This document shows, piece by piece, positions 57,095-64,000 of a DNA stretch of 64,000 nt. Every line of letters starts with the position of its first letter. Position 1 is the stretch's first letter. The translations under genes were made by a program, and so were the position numbers. The stretch comes from Streptomyces sp. SLBN-118 (lineage in GTDB: Bacteria > Actinomycetota > Actinomycetes > Streptomycetales > Streptomycetaceae): assembly GCF_006715635.1 (NCBI RefSeq), contig NZ_VFNP01000001.1:2914001-2978000 (forward strand). Direction: 5' to 3'. A model generated the notes under the pieces. That model saw nothing but the letters and a program-made list of their open reading frames with translations, was not told the origin of the DNA and did no database searches.

Positions 57095-57703
57095 ATGACC
57101 GCTCACCGCCCCCGCCTCGTCCTCGGCTCCGCCTCCCCCGCGCGCCTCAATCTGCTGCGCCAGGCCGGACTCGCCCCCGAAGTGATCGTCAGCGGCGTCG
57201 ACGAGGACGGGCTGAGCGCACCGACCGCGGCCGAGCTGGCCCTGGTGCTCGCCGAGGCCAAGGCCGCCGTCGTGGCCGCGCGTCCCGAGGCCTCCGGCGC
57301 GCTGGTCGTCGGCTGCGACTCGGTCCTCGAACTCGACGGCGAGGCCCTCGGCAAGCCGGCCGACGAGGAGGAGGCCATCGCCCGCTGGAAGAGCATGCGG
57401 GGCCGCTCCGGCATCCTGCAGACCGGCCACTGCGTGACGGACACGGCGACCGGCCGCAGCGTGTCGGCGACCGCGTCGACGACCGTGCGCTTCGGCGAGC
57501 CGACGGACGCCGAGATCGCCGCGTACGTCGCGAGCGGTGAACCGCTGCACGTGGCGGGCGCGTTCACGCTGGACGGCCGCTCGGCGGCGTTCATCGACTC
57601 CATCGACGGCGACTACGGCAACGTCATCGGGCTCTCGTTGCCGCTGCTGCGCACGCTGCTGGCGGAACTCGGCTTCTCGATCACGGATCTGTGGACGGAC
57701 TGA
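57095..57703 (+). CDS. maf: Maf-like nucleotide pyrophosphatase
   Basis: 202 aa. The family start [18 protein letters not shown], the VDEDG motif, [18 protein letters not shown] and the C-terminal [15 protein letters not shown] are all present. Maf proteins hydrolyse canonical or modified nucleoside triphosphates and are linked to arrest of septation. ATG at 57095 has little ribosome-site sequence. It lies between the epsilon subunit and alpha-subunit genes, as in several actinomycete carboxylase clusters. Confidence 0.93.
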   Translation: MTAHRPRLVLGSASPARLNLLRQAGLAPEVIVSGVDEDGLSAPTAAELALVLAEAKAAVVAARPEASGALVVGCDSVLELDGEALGKPADEEEAIARWKSMRGRSGILQTGHCVTDTATGRSVSATASTTVRFGEPTDAEIAAYVASGEPLHVAGAFTLDGRSAAFIDSIDGDYGNVIGLSLPLLRTLLAELGFSITDLWTD

Positions 57704-57822
57704 AGCACCCCCGCCCCACGCCCTGGACGTCAGTCGACCGTCAGAATCACGTCAGACTCGACACCGGCTCGGGGCCAGGCGAGGGCGGACTCGTGCCCGC
57801 CTCACGACCGGCTCGGATGCCA

Positions 57823-58278
57823 CTAGGCGGGTGCGGTGCCGTGCGTCGGAGCGGGCTCCTTGTGGGCTTCTTCCTTCTGTGGCTTCCCGCCATTTCCATA
57901 CGCGACCAGCACCAGGACGATCAGTCCGAGCACCACCATCATGAACGCGAACGCCTCCCAGCCGACGAGACCCACCGTGAGAGCGCCGAGCACCCCGTGC
58001 GTGATCGCGCACGAGATCAGCAGGATCCGGGCGACCCGCCCCGGGGCCCGGTCGCGCAGGCCGGTCAGCAGCATGGTCACACCGCATGCGGCGAGGTAGA
58101 GGCCGAAGACGCCGCCCATCACCCATGTGCCCGTGACCATCGCGTCCGGGTCCATGTCGGCGAGCGACATGCTCTGCTTCTCGACGAACGTGGCGAGGAT
58201 CCCGTTGATCACCACGATGCCGATGGCCTCCACCAGCAGAACAAGCGCGGCCACCACGGCCACCGGTCTGCGCGCCAC
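57823..58278 (-). CDS. Four-helix integral membrane protein
   Basis: 151 aa with four hydrophobic segments (VAVVAALVLLVEAIGIVVIN, TWVMGGVFGLYLAACGVTML, ARILLISCAITHGVLGALTV, FAFMMVVLGLIVLVLVAYG) and a Lys/Glu/Pro-rich cytosolic tail. GTG at 58278. No family recognised. It is transcribed away from the alpha-subunit gene. Confidence 0.75.
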   Translation of the reverse strand: MARRPVAVVAALVLLVEAIGIVVINGILATFVEKQSMSLADMDPDAMVTGTWVMGGVFGLYLAACGVTMLLTGLRDRAPGRVARILLISCAITHGVLGALTVGLVGWEAFAFMMVVLGLIVLVLVAYGNGGKPQKEEAHKEPAPTHGTAPA

Positions 58279-58634
58279 GGCGCCCCCAACCCTCTGTTAC
58301 CGGAAGTACGTACGACATCGCGAACGCTACTAACGGGTAAAGGGCGGGACAAGAGGCGCGGCACGCTCGGTCTTACAGCAAAGGACCGTTGGGCCATTCG
58401 TAGGGACTCCACAAAGAAACGCGCCCGGCCGCTGGCGCCCAGAACAGAGACCTGTGCCACACCACAGGGTTACTGTGCGAGGAAGGAACCCGTCGTACCT
58501 TGGTGCGACAAGGGATTTCGCGACTTGCGCGAGCCTCGAATCACGCTCCGTGTGGGAAAGCTCACCATTGGGGACGGGTCGAAGGACGGTGTGCGGCTTC
58601 CCTAAACTCAGCTTGTTTCAAGGAGGGAGCCATC
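58279..58634. promoter_or_regulatory. 356-bp region between membrane gene and alpha subunit
   Basis: Contains a GTACGTAC palindrome near 58305 and the strong ribosome site AGGAGGG at 58621-58627 for accA2. Divergent promoters should lie here, but no clear -35/-10 pair was identified. Confidence 0.4.
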
Positions 58635-60389
58635 GTGCGCAAGGTGCTCATCGCCAACCGTGGCGAAATCGCTGTCCGCGTTGCCCGTGCCTGCCGGGAC
58701 GCCGGGATCGCGAGCGTAGCCGTCTACGCCGATCCGGACCGGGACGCTCTGCATGTCCGCGCGGCCGACGAGGCGTTCGCTCTGGGCGGTGACACCCCGG
58801 CCGCCAGCTATCTGGACATGGCCAAGGTGCTCCAGGCCGCGAAGGACTCGGGAGCGGACGCCATCCACCCCGGATACGGCTTCCTCTCGGAGAACGCGGA
58901 CTTCGCGCAGGCCGTGCTGGACGCCGGTCTGACGTGGATCGGCCCGCCGCCGCAGGCGATCCGTGATCTCGGTGACAAGGTCGCCGCCCGTCATATCGCC
59001 CAGCGCGCCGGAGCGCCGCTGGTCGCCGGTACGCCCGACCCGGTCTCCGGCGCCGACGAGGTCGTCGCCTTCGCGCGGGAGCACGGGCTGCCGATCGCGA
59101 TCAAGGCGGCGTTCGGCGGTGGCGGCCGCGGTCTGAAGGTCGCCCGCACCCTCGAAGAGGTGCCGGAGCTGTACGACTCCGCGGTGCGCGAGGCCGTCGC
59201 CGCCTTCGGGCGCGGCGAGTGCTTCGTCGAGCGCTACCTGGACAAGCCGCGGCACGTCGAGACCCAGTGCCTGGCCGACACCCACGGCAATGTCGTCGTC
59301 GTCTCCACGCGTGACTGCTCGCTGCAGCGCCGCCACCAGAAGCTGGTCGAGGAGGCGCCCGCCCCCTTCCTGTCCGAGGCGCAGAACGCCGAGCTGTACG
59401 CCGCGTCCAAGGCCATCCTCAAGGAGGCCGGTTACGTCGGCGCGGGCACCGTCGAGTTCCTCGTCGGTGTCGACGGCACGATCTCCTTCCTGGAGGTCAA
59501 CACCCGTCTCCAGGTGGAGCACCCGGTCACCGAAGAGGTCACCGGCATCGACCTGGTCCGCGAGATGTTCCGTATCGCCGACGGCGAGGAGCTCGGCTAC
59601 GGCGACCCGGCGGTGCGCGGTCATTCCTTCGAGTTCCGCATCAACGGCGAGGACCCGGGCCGAGGCTTCCTCCCGGCCCCCGGCACGGTGACCGCCTTCG
59701 CGCCGCCGTCCGGCCCGGGTGTGCGCCTCGACGCGGGCGTCGAGACCGGTTCGGTGATCGGCCCGGCCTGGGACTCCCTGCTGGCCAAGCTGATCGTCAC
59801 CGGCGCGACCCGTCAGCAAGCGCTGCAACGTGCCGCGCGTGCGCTGGCGGAGTTCAACGTCGAAGGCATGGCCACCGCCATCCCCTTCCACCGCGCGGTC
59901 GTCGCTGACCCGGCGTTCACCGCGGACCCCTTCCGGGTCCACACCCGGTGGATCGAGACGGAGTTCGTCAACGAGATCAAGCCCTTCGCGGCGCCCGCCG
60001 ACTCGGAGACCGAGGACGAGCCGGGCCGTGAGACGGTCATCGTCGAGGTCGGCGGCAAGCGCCTGGAGGTCTCGCTGCCCTCCTCGCTGGGCATGACGCT
60101 GGCCCGCACCGGCCTGGCCGCGGGCGCCAAGCCCAAGCGCCGCGCCGCGAAGAAGTCCGCGTCGGCGGCGTCCGGTGACACCCTCGCCTCCCCGATGCAG
60201 GGCACGATCGTCAAGATCGCGGTCGAGGAGGGCCAGGAGGTCCAGGAGGGCGACCTCGTCGTCGTCCTGGAGGCGATGAAGATGGAGCAGCCGCTGAACG
60301 CGCACCGCTCCGGCACGATCAAGGGCCTGTCGGCCGAGGTCGGCGCGTCGGTCTCGTCCGGTGCGACGATCTGCGAGATCAAGGACTGA
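58635..60389 (+). CDS. accA2: Acyl-CoA carboxylase alpha subunit (biotin carboxylase + BCCP)
   Basis: 584 aa. Biotin carboxylase domain from [23 protein letters not shown]-grasp with [13 protein letters not shown] and the catalytic [16 protein letters not shown], followed by a Lys/Ala-rich linker ([16 protein letters not shown]) and a C-terminal biotin carrier domain whose acceptor is Lys549 in [11 protein letters not shown] at 58635 with AGGAGGG seven bases upstream. It carboxylates biotin with bicarbonate and ATP and supplies the beta subunit. Shared by several carboxylase complexes in Streptomyces. Confidence 0.97.
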   Translation: MRKVLIANRGEIAVRVARACRDAGIASVAVYADPDRDALHVRAADEAFALGGDTPAASYLDMAKVLQAAKDSGADAIHPGYGFLSENADFAQAVLDAGLTWIGPPPQAIRDLGDKVAARHIAQRAGAPLVAGTPDPVSGADEVVAFAREHGLPIAIKAAFGGGGRGLKVARTLEEVPELYDSAVREAVAAFGRGECFVERYLDKPRHVETQCLADTHGNVVVVSTRDCSLQRRHQKLVEEAPAPFLSEAQNAELYAASKAILKEAGYVGAGTVEFLVGVDGTISFLEVNTRLQVEHPVTEEVTGIDLVREMFRIADGEELGYGDPAVRGHSFEFRINGEDPGRGFLPAPGTVTAFAPPSGPGVRLDAGVETGSVIGPAWDSLLAKLIVTGATRQQALQRAARALAEFNVEGMATAIPFHRAVVADPAFTADPFRVHTRWIETEFVNEIKPFAAPADSETEDEPGRETVIVEVGGKRLEVSLPSSLGMTLARTGLAAGAKPKRRAAKKSASAASGDTLASPMQGTIVKIAVEEGQEVQEGDLVVVLEAMKMEQPLNAHRSGTIKGLSAEVGASVSSGATICEIKD

Positions 60390-60410
60390 CGTCCGGCTGA
60401 GTGTGTACGA

Positions 60411-60451
60411 GCGTGGGGCCTGCCCGGTACGACGAGGGGCAGGCCCCACGC
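60411..60451 (+). terminator. 15-bp perfect hairpin after alpha subunit
   Basis: GCGTGGGGCCTGCCC (60411-60425) and exact complement (60437-60451), 22 bases after the stop. Confidence 0.8.
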
Positions 60452-60495
60452 CTGCATCCTGGACACTGAACGCCGGGGGCGCAGGGAGGAGAGCG

Positions 60496-61089
60496 ATGGC
60501 AACCGGTACATCAGTGGGCTCGGCGCGGCCGATGCGGGCCGACGCGCGCCGCAACTACGAACGGCTGCTGACCGAAGCGCGCGCCGTGTTCGCCGAGTAC
60601 GGCACCGACGCCTCGCTCGAAGAGATCGCCCGGCGGTCGGGCGTGGGCATCGGCACGCTGTACCGGCACTTCCCCAACCGCCACGCGATGATGAGCGCGG
60701 TCTTCCAGGAGGCGCTGGCCTCACTGGTGCAGCGCTCGGGCGAACTGGCCTCGGCGGAGCGGCCGTGCGGGGCGCTGGTGGACTGGCTGCGCGCGCTCAT
60801 CACTCATGCGGGTGAGTACCGCGGGCTGGCCCGAGCCCTCATGTCGGCCTCGCACGACGAGACTTCGGCACTGTCGGCCTGCAGCGTGCCGCTCCGCGAG
60901 GCGGGCGAACGGCTGCTGCTCCGGGCGCAGGAGAGCGGTGCGGTGCGGCCGGATGTCTCGATCGGCGACCTGATGCAACTGACGAACGCGATCGCGCTGG
61001 CGGCGGAAGAGGAGCCGGGGGACACGGAGTTGGCGGACAGACTACTGACGCTGACACTGCGGGGCCTGAAGGCGGAGGGCGGGGCGTAG
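60496..61089 (+). CDS. TetR-family transcriptional regulator
   Basis: 197 aa. The N-terminal helix-turn-helix reads ARRNYERLLTEARAVFAEYG then TDASLEEIARRSGVGIGTLY and RHFPNRHAMMSAV. ATG at 60496 has GGGAGGAGAG upstream. It stands alone after the carboxylase terminator; no obvious operator palindrome was found upstream, and its targets are unknown. Confidence 0.92.
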   Translation: MATGTSVGSARPMRADARRNYERLLTEARAVFAEYGTDASLEEIARRSGVGIGTLYRHFPNRHAMMSAVFQEALASLVQRSGELASAERPCGALVDWLRALITHAGEYRGLARALMSASHDETSALSACSVPLREAGERLLLRAQESGAVRPDVSIGDLMQLTNAIALAAEEEPGDTELADRLLTLTLRGLKAEGGA

Positions 61090-61244
61090 CCGGTTCGGGC
61101 TGCCGGGCCGCCGCAGGGTGCGGGTCTGGGCGGTTCGGGGCGCCCGGTGCCGTGTTGTTCGGGTTCCGGGTCCCCTCCGGGCTCGACTCCTCGGCGTCGG
61201 CGGCAATGAGGGGTTCGCAAGGGCACCCGGTGTTGGCCGCCAAT

Positions 61245-61539
61245 CGCCTGCGGGGACGACCCTGCACGGCCCCTCCCCACCGGAACGGCAAGGCAGCGGG
61301 ACGCCCGGGTTCGCCCCCGCCTGCGGGGACGACCCTGCACGGCCCCTCCCCACCGGAACGGCAAGGCAGCGGGACGCCCGGGTTCGCCCCGGGAACCACC
61401 CACCGGGCATCAAGCACCAACGCCCCCCGGCCCACGGCACCCACGAACCCGGTGCCCAACAGCGGCTCGCCCGCGAAAACAACCACCGGACAGCAACCAC
61501 CAACGCCCCCCGGCCCACGGCACCCACGAACCCGGTGCC
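61245..61539. repeat. Two families of direct repeats
   Basis: A 73-bp unit occurs in tandem at 61245-61317 and 61318-61390 with near-identity. A 42-bp unit then occurs at 61415-61456 and 61498-61539 (83-bp spacing). The 61090-61544 gap between the TetR and DeoR genes has no supportable gene; long minus-strand open frames here follow the repeats and lack family features. Confidence 0.85.
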
Positions 61540-61544
61540 TACAG

Positions 61545-62501
61545 CTATCGGCGGCGGAGGTCCGCCACCCTCGCCGCTCTCTCCCCCGGCGGCTCCGACG
61601 TCAGGGCGCTGCGCAGCTGAGGGCCCGGCCCGGCGCCGCCGCGGGTGCGGCGTTGGGTTGGGAGGGGGACGTCTCGGCGGGACTGGCGGCCGCCCGGGGC
61701 GGCCGTGTCCGGCGGGGCGCCCGCGCCCGCCACGGTGATCTGGACGCCCTGGTCCGCCAGCGCCTGGAGTTCCGTCGCCGCCCGGTCGTCGTGCGTCGTC
61801 GGCTCGTCCGTGACCAGCCGCGTGATCACATCCGTCGGCACCGTCTGGAACATCGTGTCGGTGCCGAGCTTGGTGTGGTCCGCGAGGACCACGACCTCCG
61901 CCGCGGCCTGGACCAGGGCCCGGTCGACGCTCGCCGAGAGCATGTTGGACGTGGACAGGCCCCGCTCGGCCGTCAGCCCGCTCCCCGAGAGGAACGCACG
62001 GGACACCCTCAGGCCCTGCAGGGACTGCTCCGCCCCGCTGCCCACCAGCGCATAGTTGGAGCCACGCAGCGTCCCGCCGGTCATGACGACCTCGACCCGG
62101 TTGGCGTGGGCCAGTGCCTGGGCAACAAGCAGGGAGTTGGTGACGACGGTCAGTCCGGGGACGCGCGCGAGCCGGCGGGCCAGCTCCTGCGTCGTCGTCC
62201 CGGCTCCGACCACGATCGCCTCGCCTTCTTCGACGAGGCCCGCGGCGAGATCGGCGATGGCCGTCTTCTCCGCGGTCGCGGACAGGGATTTCTGCGGAAA
62301 GCCGGACTCCCGCGTAAAGCCGCCCGGCAGTACCGCACCGCCGTGACGGCGGTCGAGGAGTCCTTCTGCCTCCAGCGCACGCACGTCGCGTCGTACGGTC
62401 ACTTCGGAGGTCTGGACGACGCGGGCGAGCTCACGGAGCGACACGGCCCCGTTGGCGCGCACCATTTCAAGGATCAATTGGCGACGTTCTGCAGCGAACA
62501 C
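61545..62501 (-). CDS. DeoR/GlpR-family transcriptional regulator
   Basis: 318 aa. N-terminal DeoR helix-turn-helix (AERRQLILEMVRANGAVSLR, ELARVVQTSEVTVRRDVRAL), then an RpiA-like sugar-phosphate-binding domain (GAGTTTQELARRLARVPGL, LADHTKLGTDTMFQTVP). The C-terminal 70 residues after TVAGAGAPPDTAAPGG are low-complexity and may be non-conserved. DeoR repressors respond to phosphorylated sugars. The target genes are not obvious here. Confidence 0.9.
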   Translation of the reverse strand: MFAAERRQLILEMVRANGAVSLRELARVVQTSEVTVRRDVRALEAEGLLDRRHGGAVLPGGFTRESGFPQKSLSATAEKTAIADLAAGLVEEGEAIVVGAGTTTQELARRLARVPGLTVVTNSLLVAQALAHANRVEVVMTGGTLRGSNYALVGSGAEQSLQGLRVSRAFLSGSGLTAERGLSTSNMLSASVDRALVQAAAEVVVLADHTKLGTDTMFQTVPTDVITRLVTDEPTTHDDRAATELQALADQGVQITVAGAGAPPDTAAPGGRQSRRDVPLPTQRRTRGGAGPGPQLRSALTSEPPGERAARVADLRRR

Positions 62502-62656
62502 GGAACTGACAGTAACCTGACCGACCGATACTTTTCAGCACTATGCGCCGAATAACAGAAGTTGCACACAGACAGGGTCGCCAAGTGGTATGGGCGGCCC
62601 GGAAGTTGATCGTTCGCCGCGTGGAGTGCCCGGGGTTCTTCGGGTTTACTCCCGCA

Positions 62657-64000
62657 TCACGCTTCGCCGGCCGCCTTGCGAGTGTGCAACTGCCGTGCCA
62701 CCTCGGCGATCGACCCCGACAGAGACGGGTACACGGTGAAGGCGTTTGCGATCTGTTCCACCGTCAGATTGTTGTCGACCGCGATCGAGATGGGATGGAT
62801 CAGTTCGCTGGCGCGCGGCGAGACGACCACGCCGCCGACCACGATGCCCGTGCCCGGACGGCAGAAGATCTTGACGAAGCCGTCCCGGATGCCCTGCATC
62901 TTCGCGCGCGGGTTGCGCAGCAGCGGCAGCTTCACGACACGGGCGTCGATGATGCCGCCGTCGACGTCCGCCTGGCTGTATCCGACGGTGGCGATCTCCG
63001 GGTCGGTGAAGACATTGGACGAGACGGTCTTGAGGTTCAGCGGCTGCACCGCGTCGCCCAGGAAGTGGTACATCGCGATACGGCCCTGCATGGCCGCGAC
63101 GGAGGCGAGCGCGAAGACCCCGGTGACGTCGCCGGCCGCGTACACGCCGGGAGCGCTCGTACGCGAGACCTTGTCGGTCCAGATGTGGCCCGAGTCCCTG
63201 AGGCGGACGCCGGCCTCCTCCAGGCCCATGCCCGCGGAGTTCGGGATCGCGCCGACCGCCATCAGACAGTGCGAGCCGGAGATGACGCGGCCGTCGGAGA
63301 GCGTGACCTCGACCCGGTCGCCGACGCGCTTGGCGGACTCGGCGCGGGAGCGGGCCATGACGTTCATGCCGCGGCGGCGGAAGACGTCCTCCAGGACCGC
63401 GGCGGCGTCCGGGTCCTCGCCCGGCAGCACGCGGTCGCGGGAGGAGACGAGGGTGACCCGGGAGCCGAGAGCCTGGTAAGCGCCGGCGAACTCGGCGCCG
63501 GTGACGCCGGAGCCGACCACGATGAGCTCCTCGGGGAGCTCGTTCAGGTCGTACACCTGGGTCCAGTTCAGGATCCGCTCTCCGTCGGGGAGGGCGTCCG
63601 GGATCTCGCGCGGGTGGCCGCCGGTCGCGATCAGCACGGCGTCCGCGGTCAGCGTCTCCTCGGTGCCGTCCGCGGCGGTCACGACCACCGTGCGTGAGCC
63701 GTCCATCGCCTGCCGGCCCATTAGCCGGCCGCGGCCGCGCATCACCCGGGCGCCGGCCCGGGTGACGGAGGCGGTGATGTCGTGGGACTGGGCGAGCGCG
63801 AGCCGCTTCACCCGTCGGTTGACCTTGCCGAGGTCGACGCCGACGATCCGGGCGGCCTGCTCCATCGGCGGGGTGTCGTCGGCCACGATGATGCCCAGCT
63901 CCTCGTGCGAGGAGTCGAAGGTGGTCATCACCTCGGCCGTGGCGATCAGGGTCTTGGAAGGTACGCAGTCGGTCAGCACGGACGCCCCGCCGAGGCCGTC
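62657..64000 (-). CDS. lpdA: NAD(P)H-quinone dehydrogenase (LpdA), cut by window end
   Basis: The visible 447 codons of a flavoprotein of the pyridine-nucleotide disulfide reductase family; the 5' end is beyond 64000. The redox motif reads GGASVLTDCVPSKT, with only the second cysteine (first replaced by Ser), as in actinobacterial LpdA/Rv3303c-type enzymes that reduce quinones rather than lipoamide. NAD(P)-binding VVGSGVTGAEFAGAYQALGS and FAD-binding GVYAAGDVTGVFALASVAAM are clear. C-terminal dimerisation domain intact to AGEA. Confidence 0.9.
   Translation of the reverse strand, partial: DGLGGASVLTDCVPSKTLIATAEVMTTFDSSHEELGIIVADDTPPMEQAARIVGVDLGKVNRRVKRLALAQSHDITASVTRAGARVMRGRGRLMGRQAMDGSRTVVVTAADGTEETLTADAVLIATGGHPREIPDALPDGERILNWTQVYDLNELPEELIVVGSGVTGAEFAGAYQALGSRVTLVSSRDRVLPGEDPDAAAVLEDVFRRRGMNVMARSRAESAKRVGDRVEVTLSDGRVISGSHCLMAVGAIPNSAGMGLEEAGVRLRDSGHIWTDKVSRTSAPGVYAAGDVTGVFALASVAAMQGRIAMYHFLGDAVQPLNLKTVSSNVFTDPEIATVGYSQADVDGGIIDARVVKLPLLRNPRAKMQGIRDGFVKIFCRPGTGIVVGGVVVSPRASELIHPISIAVDNNLTVEQIANAFTVYPSLSGSIAEVARQLHTRKAAGEA

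Noticed and set aside
58608..60554. 648-codon minus-strand open frame opposite accA2
   Set aside because: Antisense shadow of the biotin carboxylase gene.
60839..61486. Minus-strand frame of 215 codons between TetR and DeoR genes
   Set aside because: It follows the direct repeats, is low-complexity, overlaps tetR and has no family features.
61245..61539. CRISPR-like array
   Set aside because: Two repeat types, two copies each, with no regular unique spacers and no cas genes.

Overview
The window is about 64 kb of chromosome from a Streptomyces or very close relative. GC is very high throughout, GTG starts are common, and the markers are actinobacterial: mycothiol S-conjugate amidase (mca), GTP-type PEP carboxykinase, a DUF4307 gene beside mca, a three-gene acyl-CoA carboxylase with a small epsilon subunit, a class III adenylate cyclase, a GGDEF protein, and an LAxTG surface protein. 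No rRNA, tRNA or CRISPR array was found.

Layout. (1) 0-23.6 kb, conserved core: aminotransferase, pckG, hemolysin III-type membrane protein, an MFS-TetR efflux pair with a large operator, a DUF255 thioredoxin-like protein, a 1081-aa NB-ARC/TPR protein, mca, DUF4307, greA, a DrrAB-type ABC exporter, ilvA, a MarR regulator, an ECF-like sigma factor with a small membrane partner, metB, a TPR-like membrane protein, and msrA. (2) 23.6-41.0 kb, an accessory region of small orphan genes and debris. It holds an Excalibur lipoprotein, a coupled LCP + glycosyltransferase operon, three membrane proteins with PH-like domains, a WXG-like/DUF1023 hydrolase/lipoprotein operon, and at least eight broken genes (serine hydrolase, two transposase remnants, an S1-like gene, YihY, a monooxygenase-like gene and others). 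Two relics of the msrA 3' end and one relic of the DUF1023 3' end point to past integration or recombination. (3) 41-53.8 kb, core again: membrane protein, DUF1330 protein, zinc alcohol dehydrogenase with a divergent MmyB-like regulator, double-GNAT acetyltransferase, lipoprotein L,D-transpeptidase, LAxTG protein, hutH, a MITE-like repeat, diguanylate cyclase, enoyl-CoA hydratase, adenylate cyclase. (4) 53.9-64 kb, acyl-CoA carboxylase locus: biotin ligase (birA), carboxyltransferase (pccB), epsilon subunit, maf, and the biotin carboxylase/BCCP subunit, then a TetR regulator, a repeat-rich gap, a DeoR regulator and a 5'-truncated (by the window end) lpdA.

How the genes work together. The clearest functional unit is the carboxylase cluster, where BirA would biotinylate the carrier lysine of the alpha subunit and the beta and epsilon subunits complete the enzyme supplying malonyl- or methylmalonyl-CoA. 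Two nucleotide second messengers, cAMP and c-di-GMP, are made by enzymes encoded about 1 kb apart. In the accessory region, the GT2 and LCP genes overlap by 4 bp and look like a synthesis-plus-attachment pair for a cell-wall glycopolymer. The WXG-like, DUF1023 and lipoprotein genes also overlap and form one transcription unit.

Most intergenic gaps between convergent genes hold long perfect hairpins. Several promoters carry conspicuous palindromes (hlyIII, MFS, ABC exporter). No wholly new system can be proven from the sequence alone; the best candidates for follow-up are the LCP-GT2 unit, the WXG-DUF1023-lipoprotein unit, the PH-domain trio, and the repeated msrA 3' ends.
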